From Pseudomonadota bacterium (lineage in GTDB: Bacteria; Pseudomonadota; Gammaproteobacteria; Burkholderiales; Thiobacillaceae), in NCBI GenBank assembly GCA_021847835.1, contig JAJZPR010000002.1, positions 1 through 64,000 of the forward strand: 64,000 nucleotides of DNA. The letters run 5' to 3'. Below the pieces are notes generated by a model, which did not search any database, had not been told where the DNA came from, and saw only the letters and a list, made by a program, of their open reading frames with translations. Shown in pieces: positions 1-7,813 of the stretch (the first letter of the stretch is position 1; each line of letters opens with the position of its first letter). The translations under genes were made by a program, and so were the position numbers.

Positions 1-93
1 GAACCCATCGGCTATATCCCGCCCGCCGAAGCTGAGGCAAACTACTACCGGCAACTCGCCGAAGAACGTGCCCGGGAAACCGAGCTAACTTAA
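1..93 (+). mobile_element. 3' end of an IS3-family transposase (OrfB), cut by the window edge
   Basis: The first 30 codons read in frame to a TAA stop at 91-93. They include GYIPPAEAEANYYRQL, which resembles the C-terminus of IS3-family integrase-type transposases. The part with the catalytic DDE residues lies outside the window, so activity cannot be judged. The following bases (about 97-127) may hold the right terminal inverted repeat, because the nitroreductase gene begins only 48 bases after the stop. That boundary is an inference, since no left end is visible. The element suggests that one border of the nif region has been mobile. Confidence 0.65.
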
Positions 94-140
94 ACCAAAC
101 AGCCTCCATGAAACCCGGGGCGATTCATCGAGGAAAAAAC

Positions 141-743
141 ATGGACGTAAGAACTGCTATCGAAACCCGGCGCGCGGTCAGGAAACTCGATCCGGCGCAT
201 GCGATGGGTGAGGACGAAATTCGCGAGCTGATGTCGCTGGCGATGCTGTCGCCCACCGCCTTCAACATTCAGCACTGGCGCTTTGTGCTGGTGCGCGACC
301 AGGCCCTGCGCGAACAGATACGTGCGGCCTGCTGGATGCAGCCGCAGATTACTGACGCCTCGCTGCTGGTGGTGATCTGCGCCGATGTGAAGGCCTGGCA
401 GAAATCGCCGGAACGGTACTGGCAGACGGCGCCGGCCGAGGTGCGTGAAGGGCTGCTGGAAGGCATCCGCCAGCACTACGCAGGGCGCGAGCGCTTTCAG
501 GTAGAAGAGGCCATGCGCTCCTGCGGCATCGCCGCGCAGACGCTGATGCTGGCGGCGAAGGGCATGGGCTATGACAGCAGCCCCATGGACCTGGGCGACG
601 TGGACGCCGTGGCCAAACTCATCAACCTGCCAGAAGACCACGTCATCGCCATGTATGTGGCGATCGGCAAGGGAACCGACGCACCCTGGCCGCGCGGCGG
701 GCAGCTTGCATATGAGGAGGTGGTCAGGACGGACCGGTTCTGA
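141..743 (+). CDS. Nitroreductase family protein
   Basis: A 200-residue protein of the FMN-dependent nitroreductase family. The N-terminal ETRRAVRKLDP segment and the SPTAFNIQHWRF motif are the usual phosphate- and FMN-binding parts, and the length fits the family. Family members reduce nitro, quinone or flavin substrates with NAD(P)H in the cytoplasm; the substrate here is not known. I chose the ATG at 141 because AGGAA lies just upstream. The in-frame ATG at 108 would put 11 non-conserved residues in front and sits next to the insertion-sequence end. A second, distinct nitroreductase gene lies at 16983. Confidence 0.85.
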   Translation: MDVRTAIETRRAVRKLDPAHAMGEDEIRELMSLAMLSPTAFNIQHWRFVLVRDQALREQIRAACWMQPQITDASLLVVICADVKAWQKSPERYWQTAPAEVREGLLEGIRQHYAGRERFQVEEAMRSCGIAAQTLMLAAKGMGYDSSPMDLGDVDAVAKLINLPEDHVIAMYVAIGKGTDAPWPRGGQLAYEEVVRTDRF

Positions 744-805
744 GCGGCAACATGAATCAAAGGTTTAAGCTCGAATTTATTTTCGACCTTAGGGAAAACT
801 CAGGC

Positions 806-1240
806 CTAACTCCCGCCCATGATCAGATTGAAAACCTGGCGCATCAGGTTCAGCTCGGACACGGGCATGCCGCGCATCTGGCTGATGGGCTTGAAGACGC
901 CGCCGAGCGGTTCGATCGCCGCGTGCGGCGCATCGAGTCCGATGAAGCGGGCGAGGTGGATGCGGATGGGGCCGCTGTCGTCGGACAGCCAGGCCTGGAA
1001 GTCGTCGTCGATCTTCAACTGCGCTGGGTCGAGGGCGTATCTTGCCGCCAGCGCATCGAGCACCGCGGCGGAGGTGTGTTGTGCGCCGGCGTCGCTTGGT
1101 GTCGGCATGTCGCTCGCGGCTTCCGGCAGGGGCGCGGGTGCAAGCACGCTGTCGCCGTAGCGGGCGAAGAGCAGGGCGCAGCTGTAGCTGTCGAAGTGGC
1201 AGAGGATGACGCGGTTGCGGTCGAGGATGTTGGTGTTCAT
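806..1240 (-). CDS. Unrecognised protein beside the nif cluster
   Basis: A 144-residue protein that I do not recognise. It has no signal peptide, membrane segment or cysteine-rich motif. The N-terminal half contains a variable Pro/Ala/Ser-rich stretch (about residues 34-58), and the C-terminal half (IHLARFIGLDAP, then KPISQMRGMPVSELNLMRQV) looks like a compact folded part. It lies 147 bases downstream of the four overlapping genes at 1388-2499 on the same strand, with a repeat in between. It could be the last gene of that operon or be transcribed separately. Coding is supported by the unbroken frame, coherent composition and same-strand position. Confidence 0.6.
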   Translation of the reverse strand: MNTNILDRNRVILCHFDSYSCALLFARYGDSVLAPAPLPEAASDMPTPSDAGAQHTSAAVLDALAARYALDPAQLKIDDDFQAWLSDDSGPIRIHLARFIGLDAPHAAIEPLGGVFKPISQMRGMPVSELNLMRQVFNLIMGGS

Positions 1241-1325
1241 GGTGTTGTCCGTTATCCCAAAAGTTTTGCTGGGACTGGTTCAGATGGATCGCCACGGCCC
1301 TGCGGGCCTCGCGATGATGGTTGAG

Positions 1326-1357
1326 GTGTCATTGCGAGCGTAGCGCGGCAATCCAGG
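1326..1357. repeat. REP-like palindromic repeat
   Basis: A short imperfect palindrome with TCATTGCGAGCG and GCGCGGCAATCC arms, separated by a few bases. It sits in the 147-base gap between two minus-strand genes. This arm type is common in dispersed intergenic repeats of proteobacteria. It could form a hairpin and lower transcription into the gene at 806-1240. Confidence 0.5.
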
Positions 1358-1387
1358 TTTCTTTGCTGATCATTCGAGTTCATCTGT

Positions 1388-1654
1388 TCACACCACGCGC
1401 TCGCCGTCGCGGTAGCCGGCATCCGCTTCGAATTCCAGGTAGTAGATTTTGAAATGGTCCTCGATGTGGTGTTCGTCCGGGATGGAGTCGGCCCGTTCCG
1501 GATAACGTTCCAGCAGCGCGGTGCGGTGCGTGCGCCAGGCATTCAGCAGGGCGAGACGGGCGCTGTCCCGGCTGCGCCCCGCGCCGCGGAACATGAAATG
1601 GTGGGTGTTCATTTCCGCTACCGCAAAGCTTTCCGGTGTGCCAGGTTCAGTCAT
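1388..1654 (-). CDS. Unrecognised small protein, fourth gene of the NifA-controlled operon
   Basis: An 88-residue soluble protein, rich in Arg, His and acidic residues, that I do not recognise. Its start overlaps the end of the gene at 1647-1814 by 8 bases, so it is almost certainly translated with its neighbours. A second possible start lies at the internal Met of MNTHHFMF. The segment DEHHIEDHFKIYYLEFEADAGY, described here only by its His/Glu/Asp-rich character, has no clear metal motif. Operon membership behind a sigma-54 promoter at 2567-2582 suggests a role during nitrogen fixation; this is inference. Confidence 0.65.
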   Translation of the reverse strand: MTEPGTPESFAVAEMNTHHFMFRGAGRSRDSARLALLNAWRTHRTALLERYPERADSIPDEHHIEDHFKIYYLEFEADAGYRDGERVV

Positions 1655-1814
1655 CTTCCATCGACGGCTGCAGGATCACTTCGTCCGGCACGCCGTTGCC
1701 GTTCTGTTCAAAATCCAGTCCGCCGACCAGCGAGTAGCCGGCATCGCCTTCGATCAGCACCACGGCCTGCGCGGGCATTTGCTGCAAGGCGGCGATCAGT
1801 TGCGCCACGGTCAT
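1647..1814 (-). CDS. Unrecognised 55-residue protein, third gene of the operon
   Basis: A short acidic protein that begins MTVAQLIAALQQMPAQ and ends in DVILQ-type hydrophobic and acidic residues. The start resembles small proteins of unknown function in which an N-terminal helix is followed by a beta strand pair. ATGA overlap (1811-1814) couples it to the upstream gene, and its 3' end overlaps the next gene by 8 bases. The ATG at 1814 was chosen because upstream residues in the same frame lie inside the neighbouring gene and look like shadow sequence. No function can be assigned. Confidence 0.6.
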   Translation of the reverse strand: MTVAQLIAALQQMPAQAVVLIEGDAGYSLVGGLDFEQNGNGVPDEVILQPSMEDD

Positions 1815-2122
1815 GACGGCCGGGCTATGGTGAGCCGGATGTCGACATCCCGGGCCAGCCAGCCCAGGGTAACTGCGCGGAAGGCCTTGTCGTCGGCGGT
1901 GTCCCAGATTACGCACAGCAGGGCCTCGTCCCTGGTCAGGGGCTCGTCCCTGTCCAGCTTTTCGCTGGCGGCGGCGCAGGCGAGGGGATCGGTGTTGTGG
2001 CTGGCGAACACTTCGCTGGCGGCCTTGATGCCGGCGGCGATTTCCTGCGGCGATGCCAGATGGACGTGATCGCCTTCGATTTTAAGGAGTGCTTCCATGC
2101 GGGACTCGGCTGCTGGTTTCAT
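1811..2122 (-). CDS. Unrecognised 103-residue protein, second gene of the operon
   Basis: A soluble, mostly helical-looking protein. Recognisable stretches are EGDHVHLASPQEIAAGIKAA and DEALLCVIWDTADDKAFRAV. I do not recognise a family. The ATG at 2122 was chosen because it forms an ATGA overlap with the stop of the upstream gene (2119-2122), the same coupling seen with the downstream gene. Longer in-frame starts would run into that upstream gene. The overlaps on both sides argue for equimolar products that may act together. Confidence 0.65.
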   Translation of the reverse strand: MKPAAESRMEALLKIEGDHVHLASPQEIAAGIKAASEVFASHNTDPLACAAASEKLDRDEPLTRDEALLCVIWDTADDKAFRAVTLGWLARDVDIRLTIARPS

Positions 2123-2499
2123 GCGCCGGCCTCGCCTGCAGTAGGGGCCGGCCTGTATGCGAATACTTCGGGCTGGTTCTTGCGGTACACGCGCAGCCAC
2201 ATTAGGGTGGCCGGCACCAGCGAGCGCACGGCGAACCACAGCGCTTCCTCTTCCGCGCTGTCGCCGCTGCCGATCCGGCGCGTCAGGGACTGCCAGCCTT
2301 TCCAGTCGATTTCTTCAAGCAGGACTTGCGTTGACGGCGGCAGGTTGGCTATGGAGTCGCTCATGATTTTCAGTTGGCGCGTGGTTTCCGCGCGGGTAAG
2401 GCACGAGAACAGGAACTCGTCCTTCTCCAGCCCCTCGGTCAGGGTCAGCACGGCGACACCCGCATTTTCGATGATGGACAGCAGTGAGACATTGAACAT
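2119..2499 (-). CDS. Unrecognised 126-residue protein, first gene of the NifA-controlled operon
   Basis: First of four overlapping minus-strand genes. The protein starts MFNVSLLSIIENAGVAVL and continues with a charged helical part (TRAETTRQLKIMSDS) and WFAVRSLVPATLMWLRVY near the end. No family is recognised and there is no clear signal peptide. The ATG at 2499 has GGGAG placed upstream at a suitable distance. A sigma-54 promoter match ends about 68 bases upstream, with a TGT-N10-ACA site behind it, so expression under nitrogen-fixing conditions is likely. This makes the protein a candidate new nif accessory factor. Confidence 0.7.
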   Translation of the reverse strand: MFNVSLLSIIENAGVAVLTLTEGLEKDEFLFSCLTRAETTRQLKIMSDSIANLPPSTQVLLEEIDWKGWQSLTRRIGSGDSAEEEALWFAVRSLVPATLMWLRVYRKNQPEVFAYRPAPTAGEAGA

Positions 2500-2566
2500 G
2501 AGAGATCTCCCGTAATTCGGTTTCTTCGTGCGGCATTTCCAAGACAGGCAGGCTTCCAACAACCCA

Positions 2567-2582
2567 AGCAGCCGGCATGCCA
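2567..2582 (-). promoter_or_regulatory. Sigma-54 (-24/-12) promoter for the minus-strand operon 1388-2499
   Basis: Read on the minus strand the site is TGGCATGCCGGCTGCT. GG and GC are 12 bases apart, as in the RpoN consensus TGGCACG-N4-TTGCW; the differences are T for C in the -24 box and C for T in the -12 box. Transcription would start near 2556 and give a leader of about 57 bases before the ATG at 2499. A NifA-type site lies 55 bases further upstream. Confidence 0.7.
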
Positions 2583-2636
2583 AAAAAGCGCATGAACATC
2601 TTCGCGGGCCTGGGGCAGCGCAAAAGGAAATTCATT

Positions 2637-2652
2637 TGTCGCAAACCCTACA
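2637..2652. promoter_or_regulatory. NifA upstream activating site TGT-N10-ACA
   Basis: TGTCGCAAACCCTACA has the exact NifA spacing of ten bases between TGT and ACA. Its centre lies about 88 bases upstream of the predicted minus-strand start near 2556, the usual distance for activation through DNA looping. It lies just past the stop codon of the FmdB-like gene. Confidence 0.65.
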
Positions 2653-2684
2653 AAGCCGACGAAGGTGAGGCGCATGCCAAAACC

Positions 2685-2918
2685 TCATTTGATTTTTTTC
2701 CGCTCGGAGGCGGAGTAGTTGCTGAAATGGCCTTCGCGCGCCGCCTGCCTGCGGGCGCTGGCGATGATGCCCGCAGTCTTGCCCGGAGCCTGGGGCATGG
2801 ACACGAGTTTTTGCAGCTCCTGGCTGCCGCAATCGGGGCAGGCGGGAACGTCGCTACTGCGGACCAGCAGTTCGAAAGTCTTGTTGCAGCGGGGGCAATG
2901 AAAATCGTGAAGCGGCAT
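2685..2918 (-). CDS. FmdB-type zinc-ribbon protein
   Basis: A 77-residue protein with two CxxC pairs (Cys8/Cys11 and Cys27/Cys30) near the N-terminus, in the order typical of the FmdB/CxxC_CXXC_SSSS putative regulatory family. The zinc ribbon is followed by a basic tail. Such proteins are common but their function is rarely known. It is transcribed away from nifA, and its start is only nine bases from a TGT-N10-ACA site. It could therefore be part of the nif regulon, but no sigma-54 promoter is visible in front of it. Confidence 0.8.
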   Translation of the reverse strand: MPLHDFHCPRCNKTFELLVRSSDVPACPDCGSQELQKLVSMPQAPGKTAGIIASARRQAAREGHFSNYSASERKKIK

Positions 2919-2926
2919 GGGTGTCC

Positions 2927-2942
2927 TGTAGTGGTTGCGACA
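2927..2942. promoter_or_regulatory. NifA upstream activating site in front of nifA
   Basis: TGTAGTGGTTGCGACA matches TGT-N10-ACA exactly. The centre lies roughly 114 bases upstream of the nifA start predicted from the sigma-54 promoter at 3023-3038. Together they suggest that NifA, or a related activator, controls nifA transcription. The site also lies just upstream of the divergent FmdB-like gene. Confidence 0.6.
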
Positions 2943-3022
2943 AAAAAATGGCTACAGAGGACATATGCAAAAACCAGGCCTCGCACCCTATGCATAAGGA
3001 ATTTAGGAGGCCGTCATCCTAT

Positions 3023-3038
3023 TGGCATGCCAATTGCA
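3023..3038 (+). promoter_or_regulatory. Sigma-54 (-24/-12) promoter of nifA
   Basis: TGGCATGCCAATTGCA has GG and GC 12 bases apart and a full TTGCA -12 box; the -24 box differs from consensus only by T for C. The predicted transcription start is near 3049 and the nifA ATG is at 3107. The promoter lies within a longer palindrome of GGCATGCC character. Confidence 0.7.
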
Positions 3039-3106
3039 TGTTTTGTCACGCTAGGGGAGTAAAAATCATCTTCAGGACCTGAAACAGGGTCGGCGAGGTC
3101 AGAGTT

Positions 3107-4732
3107 ATGGGTGCGTTTCCGGGTCGCGAGGCAGGTATCGAACTTGCAACTATCTATGAAATCAGCAAGATACTGAGCTCTTCTCTCGACCTGAACAAGA
3201 CGGCGCGGGAGGTGCTGGGCGTGCTGTCTTCGCATCTGAAGATGCAGCGCGGCATGGTCAGTTTGGTGCAGCCGTCGGGCGAGTTGCACGTCGTTGAGGC
3301 CACCGGCATGTCAGCCGAGGCGGCCAGCCGCGGTAAATTCCGCAAGGGCGAGGGCATTACCGGAAAGATTCTGCAAACCGGCATGCCCATCGTGGTGCCC
3401 GACGTGGCAAAGGAACCGCTGTTCTTGAATCGCACCGGCTCCCGCAGCATGGGCGAGGGACGCGTCGTTGCGTTTATCGGCGTGCCGATCAAGATTGGGC
3501 GTCAGACAGTCGGAGTCTTGAGCGTGGATAGGGAGGTGGACGGCAAGCCTGCCAGTTTCGAGCACGATGTGCGCTTCCTTTCCATGGTGGCAAACCTGAT
3601 CGGGCAGACCACGCGTCTGCATGAGCACGTCGCCGCCGAGCGCGAGGAGCTGATGCAGCGCCAGCACCGACTGCAGAAGGAATTGCAGGGCAAGTACAGT
3701 CTGGACAACGTCATCGGCCGCAGCAAGCGCATGCAGGAGGTATTCGCCGAAGTCCACCAGGCCGCGCCCGGCAAATCGACGGTGCTGCTGCGCGGCGAGA
3801 GCGGGACCGGCAAGGAAGTCATCGCGCGCTCCATTCATTACCTGAGCCAGCGCAAGGATGCGCCCTTCATCAAGGTCAATTGCGCCGCGCTTTCGGAAAC
3901 GCTGCTCGAATCAGAACTGTTCGGCCATGAGAAAGGCTCGTTCACCGGCGCCACCCAGGAACGCAAGGGTCGCTTCGAAATGGCCCATGGCGGCACGCTA
4001 TTTTTGGACGAACTCGGCGAGATTTCCCAGGCTTTCCAGACCAAGCTGTTGCGCGTATTGCAGGAGCGCGAATTCGAGCGCGTGGGCGGCAACAAGTCGA
4101 TCAAGGTCGATGTGCGCCTGATCGCCGCGACCAACCGCAACCTCGAGGAGGATGTGGCCAAGAAAATATTCCGCGCCGATCTCTACTACCGCATCAATGT
4201 CGTGAGCATTTTCCTGCCGCCGCTGCGCGAACGGCGCGAGGACATCCCGCTGCTGGTCGAATATTTCCTGGACAAGTTCAACAAGGAAAACGAGCGCAAG
4301 CTCGCCATTTCGCCGGAGGCCATGGAAATCCTGCTCAAGTGCAACTGGCCCGGCAACGTGCGTGAACTGGAAAACTGCGTGGAGCGCACCGCCACGATGA
4401 CGCGCACGAATGTCATCCATGACGTGGATTTGCCTTGCCAGCAGAACAAGTGCTTCTCTCAGGTTTTGCAGCACTATGGGCAGGTCCAGCAGGCGATCCC
4501 GATCATCCAGAACGACATGATCGCCCATAGTTTGGAGGCCGCCGGCGGAGGTGAAGCTTCCGCTGCCGACGCTCACGGCGAACCGGGCAACATGAGCGAG
4601 CGCGAGCGTCTGGTCTGGGCCCTTGAACAATGCGGCTGGGTGCAGGCGAAGGCCGCGCGCCTGCTGAATCTGACGCCGCGCCAGATTGGCTACGCGCTGC
4701 AGAAGTACAACATCGAAGTCAAGCGGCTGTAG
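3107..4732 (+). CDS. nifA: NifA, sigma-54-dependent activator of nitrogen fixation genes
   Basis: A 541-residue activator with an N-terminal GAF domain (about 12-165), a central AAA+ sigma-54 interaction domain (about 205-435) and a C-terminal Fis-type helix-turn-helix (about 500-541). Walker A is GESGTGKE at 230-237, and the sigma-54-contact loop reads GSFTGA instead of the more common GAFTGA. Cys412, Cys424, Cys444 and Cys449 form C-X11-C-X19-C-X4-C, the motif of oxygen-sensitive NifA proteins that work without NifL; no nifL is present nearby. It should activate nifB and, through similar sites, the divergent operon and itself. GAGGT lies before the chosen ATG. Confidence 0.96.
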   Translation: MGAFPGREAGIELATIYEISKILSSSLDLNKTAREVLGVLSSHLKMQRGMVSLVQPSGELHVVEATGMSAEAASRGKFRKGEGITGKILQTGMPIVVPDVAKEPLFLNRTGSRSMGEGRVVAFIGVPIKIGRQTVGVLSVDREVDGKPASFEHDVRFLSMVANLIGQTTRLHEHVAAEREELMQRQHRLQKELQGKYSLDNVIGRSKRMQEVFAEVHQAAPGKSTVLLRGESGTGKEVIARSIHYLSQRKDAPFIKVNCAALSETLLESELFGHEKGSFTGATQERKGRFEMAHGGTLFLDELGEISQAFQTKLLRVLQEREFERVGGNKSIKVDVRLIAATNRNLEEDVAKKIFRADLYYRINVVSIFLPPLRERREDIPLLVEYFLDKFNKENERKLAISPEAMEILLKCNWPGNVRELENCVERTATMTRTNVIHDVDLPCQQNKCFSQVLQHYGQVQQAIPIIQNDMIAHSLEAAGGGEASAADAHGEPGNMSERERLVWALEQCGWVQAKAARLLNLTPRQIGYALQKYNIEVKRL

Positions 4733-4821
4733 TCGGTTGTCAGTAATCAGTCGTCGGTAAGCGGTAGTCAGTTTTTTTTCTGCGCTGAGAACTGAAGACT
4801 GAAAACCGACAACTATCAACT
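4732..4821. repeat. GTCAGT-type palindromic dispersed repeat
   Basis: Several copies of GTCAGT/GTCGGT-like words on the left face reversed complementary copies (GAACTGAAGACTGAAAACC) on the right, with a short T-rich centre. This can fold into a long imperfect hairpin directly after the nifA stop and may end transcription. Related copies occur at 11266-11352, 32519-32556 and 49467-49497. Confidence 0.6.
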
Positions 4822-4860
4822 GTAGTTTTCCCGACAATTTTTCCCACGCCAATCCCGCTT

Positions 4861-4876
4861 TGTCACAAGCGCGACA
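4861..4876. promoter_or_regulatory. NifA upstream activating site of nifB
   Basis: TGTCACAAGCGCGACA is an exact TGT-N10-ACA site. Its centre is about 91 bases upstream of the predicted nifB transcription start, the standard distance for NifA. Confidence 0.8.
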
Positions 4877-4932
4877 AAACGCAAATTCTGCCAAGTGCCT
4901 GTATCCGTGCGTGTTTCGGGAAATTTCCACCG

Positions 4933-4948
4933 TGGCACGCTAGTTGCT
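4933..4948 (+). promoter_or_regulatory. Sigma-54 promoter of the nifB operon
   Basis: TGGCACGCTAGTTGCT matches the RpoN consensus at every fixed position. Transcription should begin near 4959, giving a leader of about 65 bases before nifB. No other strong promoter is obvious before nifT, so this site may drive the whole run of genes. Confidence 0.88.
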
Positions 4949-5023
4949 GAATGTCCCGTGTAGCAGTTCATTTCCTGGCGGCCGCGAGTCGGCAGCCGAC
5001 GACAGAAGCGGACGGGAGCATTC

Positions 5024-6583
5024 ATGGACAATCAGGCAGGTGTGGTGAGCGTGGGGGTGGACCAGATCAAACCCCTCGATGAAATCATGCAGCAGATGGC
5101 CGAGCACAAGGGCTGCGGCACATCGGGCGGCAGCGGCAAGGCGAGTTGCGGTTCGGGCGCGGGCAGTGGCGACCTGCCGCCGGAAATCTGGGAGAAGGTG
5201 AAGAACCATCCCTGCTACAGCGAAGAGGCGCATCACCACTACGCGCGCATGCATGTGGCGGTGGCGCCGGCCTGCAACATCCAGTGTAACTACTGCAACC
5301 GCAAATACGACTGCGCCAACGAATCGCGTCCCGGCGTAGTGAGCGAGAAGCTCACACCCGAGCAGGCGGCGAAGAAAGTGCTGGCTGTCGCCTCCACCAT
5401 CCCGCAAATGACGGTGCTGGGCATCGCCGGCCCCGGCGATCCGCTCGCCAACCCCGAGAAGACCTTCAAGACTTTCGAGCTGGTGGCCAAGACCGCGCCG
5501 GACATCAAGCTGTGCGTGTCCACCAACGGTCTCGCGCTGCCCGAACATGTGGAGCGCCTGACCCAGTACAACATCGACCACGTCACCATCACCATCAACA
5601 TGGTCGATCCGGAAGTGGGCCAGCACATCTACCCGTGGATATTCTGGAAGAACAAGCGCTGGAAGGGCATCGACGCGGCGCGCATTCTCAGCGAGCACCA
5701 GTTGCGCGGCCTGGAGATGCTGACCGAGCGCGGCATCCTGTGCAAGGTCAACTCGGTGATGATTCCCGGCATCAACGACCATCACCTGGTCGAGGTGAAC
5801 AAGGCGGTGAAGTCGCGCGGCGCCTTCCTGCACAACATCATGCCGCTCATCTCCGCGCCGGAGCATGGCACCGTGTTCGGTCTCAACGGCCAGCGCGGGC
5901 CCACCGCGCAGGAACTCAAGGCCTTGCAGGACCAGTGCGAGGGCGAGATGAACATGATGCGCCATTGCCGCCAGTGCCGCGCCGACGCCGTCGGCTTGCT
6001 GGGCGAAGACCGCAGCGCCGAGTTCACGACTGAAAAGATCGAGGCAATGGAAGTGAACTATGACCTGGAAGGCCGCAAAGCCTACCAGGAGGCCGTGGAG
6101 AAGGAACGCCAGGCCAAGGTCGAAGCGCGCCAGGCCGAGATGGAAGACATGAGCGGCGAGTTCGCCGATCTGAAGATGCTGGTGGCCGTGGCGACCAAGG
6201 GCAGCGGCCGCATCAACGAGCACTTCGGCCATGCCAGCGAGTTCCAGATTTACGAACTCAGCACCTGCGGCGCCAAGTTCGTCGGCCATCGTCGCGTGGA
6301 CTTGTACTGCCAGGGCGGCTATGGCGAGGAAGACACGCTCGCCACGGTGATCCGCGCCATCAACGACTGCCATGCGGTGTTCGTGGCCAAGATCGGCGGC
6401 TGTCCCAAGGCCGACCTGAAGAATGCCGGCATCGACGCCGTGGACCAGTATGCCCACGAGTATATCGAGCAATCGGTGCTGCGCTACTTCAAGGACTACC
6501 TGGACAAAGTAAAGAGCGGCGAGATCGTGCACCAGGTGCGCGGCGATGCCGACATTCGCCAGGGCGCCTTCATCGCAGCATGA
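5024..6583 (+). CDS. nifB: NifB, radical SAM enzyme of FeMo-cofactor synthesis
   Basis: A 519-residue protein that makes NifB-co, the Fe-S-C core of the FeMo cofactor, from Fe-S clusters and S-adenosylmethionine. The radical SAM motif CNIQCNYC places Cys84, Cys88 and Cys91 at the SAM cluster. A Gly/Ser/Cys-rich stretch (about 29-50) precedes it. From about residue 382 a NifX/NafY-like domain ([20 protein letters not shown]) is fused, as in many proteobacterial NifB proteins. GGGAG lies before the ATG. It is the first gene behind a sigma-54 promoter and NifA site, and is followed by ferredoxin and IscA-like genes that may supply clusters. Confidence 0.97.
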   Translation: MDNQAGVVSVGVDQIKPLDEIMQQMAEHKGCGTSGGSGKASCGSGAGSGDLPPEIWEKVKNHPCYSEEAHHHYARMHVAVAPACNIQCNYCNRKYDCANESRPGVVSEKLTPEQAAKKVLAVASTIPQMTVLGIAGPGDPLANPEKTFKTFELVAKTAPDIKLCVSTNGLALPEHVERLTQYNIDHVTITINMVDPEVGQHIYPWIFWKNKRWKGIDAARILSEHQLRGLEMLTERGILCKVNSVMIPGINDHHLVEVNKAVKSRGAFLHNIMPLISAPEHGTVFGLNGQRGPTAQELKALQDQCEGEMNMMRHCRQCRADAVGLLGEDRSAEFTTEKIEAMEVNYDLEGRKAYQEAVEKERQAKVEARQAEMEDMSGEFADLKMLVAVATKGSGRINEHFGHASEFQIYELSTCGAKFVGHRRVDLYCQGGYGEEDTLATVIRAINDCHAVFVAKIGGCPKADLKNAGIDAVDQYAHEYIEQSVLRYFKDYLDKVKSGEIVHQVRGDADIRQGAFIAA

Positions 6584-6628
6584 AATTGCCGAATTAAATT
6601 TACCTGCAACAGCTAGGAGAGAAAGACC

Positions 6629-6850
6629 ATGGCATTCAAGATCATCACTTCCCAATGCACCGCCTGCTCGGCGTGCGAACCGGAGTGTCCCAACAACGCC
6701 ATCCGCGAGAAGGACGGCACTTTCATCATCAAGCCGGAGAAGTGCACCGAGTGCATCGGTTACTTCGACGACCCGCAGTGCGTCGCGGTGTGCCCGGTCG
6801 ATGACACTTGCGTCATCGACAACAGCTACCCTCGCTATCAAGCCGCCTAG
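6629..6850 (+). CDS. fdxN: FdxN-type 2[4Fe-4S] ferredoxin
   Basis: A 73-residue ferredoxin with two cluster motifs: [12 protein letters not shown] near the start, and CTEC...C...CP later, where the second motif has the longer spacing typical of FdxN-like ferredoxins. It probably donates electrons to NifB or to nitrogenase in the cytoplasm. It has a good ribosome site (AGGAGAG) and lies 45 bases after nifB, only six bases before the IscA-like gene. In other diazotrophs the ferredoxin in this position supports FeMo-cofactor synthesis. The symbol is by position and family; the exact partner is not shown by the sequence. Confidence 0.9.
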   Translation: MAFKIITSQCTACSACEPECPNNAIREKDGTFIIKPEKCTECIGYFDDPQCVAVCPVDDTCVIDNSYPRYQAA

Positions 6851-6856
6851 GAGAGC

Positions 6857-7225
6857 ATGATGCAATTCACCATGACTCCTGCCGCCGAGAAGTTCGTGCG
6901 CCGCATGATCCGCTTCGGCGGTGTCGGCGACAACGCCGGTTTCCGCTTGATGGTGAGCGTCGGCGGCTGTTCGGGACTGGCTTCCGAATTCAGCGTGGAG
7001 GCGGCGCCGAAGGAGGGCGACGCAGTGGTCGAAGTCAACGGCGTCAAATTCTTCCTGCCGGCGGAAAGCCGCCTGCTTCTGGAAGGCGCCACCATGGACT
7101 TCGCCGATACCCCGACCAACAGTGGGCTGACCTTCGTCACGCCGAACTCGCCGTCCTGTGGCTGCAGCAGCTCCAGCAGCAGCGTGGCCAGCATCGACAT
7201 CTCCAGCATCGGGCGCAAGCACTGA
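6857..7225 (+). CDS. Nif-type IscA/HesB iron-sulfur carrier
   Basis: A 122-residue A-type carrier (HesB/IscA family). The first cysteine is in SVGGCSG and the C-terminal pair in SCGC, followed by a Ser-rich tail, together giving the three conserved cysteines that hold Fe or an Fe-S cluster. The protein likely passes clusters to NifB or other Nif proteins. The ATG at 6857 is followed at once by another ATG at 6860; either may be used after the AGGAG six bases upstream. The close link to fdxN and nifB fits a nif-specific version often called IscA-nif. Confidence 0.9.
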   Translation: MMQFTMTPAAEKFVRRMIRFGGVGDNAGFRLMVSVGGCSGLASEFSVEAAPKEGDAVVEVNGVKFFLPAESRLLLEGATMDFADTPTNSGLTFVTPNSPSCGCSSSSSSVASIDISSIGRKH

Positions 7226-7246
7226 GGCGGAAAAGGTGGACAGGCC

Positions 7247-7813
7247 ATGCAAGCAACGTGCACAACAAGTAGCGGGATGATGACAGCAAATCCAGTTGTA
7301 CCGGAGGGCATGAATCCCGCATGGCTGGAGCAGGCCTGCTTCGGCAGCAACCTGCCTGAGCAGGTCGAGCAGCACCTGTACCTGGCCGGCCTCAACTACC
7401 AGAACGACCAGATCGCCGAGAGCCACCTGTTCCAGGCCCAGGCGCTGGCGCCGGGCCATGCAGCGGTGCTGATTGCGCTCTACCGCTTCTACTTCTACAA
7501 GGGCCGTCTCCTGGATGCGCTGGAAGTGGCGCAGCGCTGCCTGATCAAGGCCGCGCGCGACAACGGCCTGAACGAGGATTGGCGACGCGTGCAGCCGGGC
7601 GACGCGGCGTTCGGCAGCTACGATGCCGTGTTGCCGCGCTTCTACCTCTTCACCCTGAAAGCCTGCGGCTATCTGCAAATGCGTCTGGGCCGGCTGGAGG
7701 AAAGCCGGGTCGTGCTCAACAGGATGCTGGAACTCGACCCCACGGACAAGCTGAATGCGTCGGTGCTGCTCAAGGTGCTCTATCGCCACGGCAGGGAGGA
7801 CGAGGATGAATGA
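7247..7813 (+). CDS. TPR-like protein of the nif cluster
   Basis: A 188-residue soluble protein with about two to three tetratricopeptide-like helical repeats: NYQNDQIAESHLFQAQALAP, a KGRLLDALEVAQ helix pair, and a last repeat RLGRLEESRVVLNRMLELDP. Such repeats form a scaffold for protein contacts. Proteins of this kind are found between the IscA-like and LRV genes in related nif clusters, but I know of no defined reaction. Its 3' end overlaps the LRV gene by 8 bases, so the two are coupled. The start could also be the Met pair at 7277/7280, which would remove a poorly conserved leader. Confidence 0.75.
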   Translation: MQATCTTSSGMMTANPVVPEGMNPAWLEQACFGSNLPEQVEQHLYLAGLNYQNDQIAESHLFQAQALAPGHAAVLIALYRFYFYKGRLLDALEVAQRCLIKAARDNGLNEDWRRVQPGDAAFGSYDAVLPRFYLFTLKACGYLQMRLGRLEESRVVLNRMLELDPTDKLNASVLLKVLYRHGREDEDE

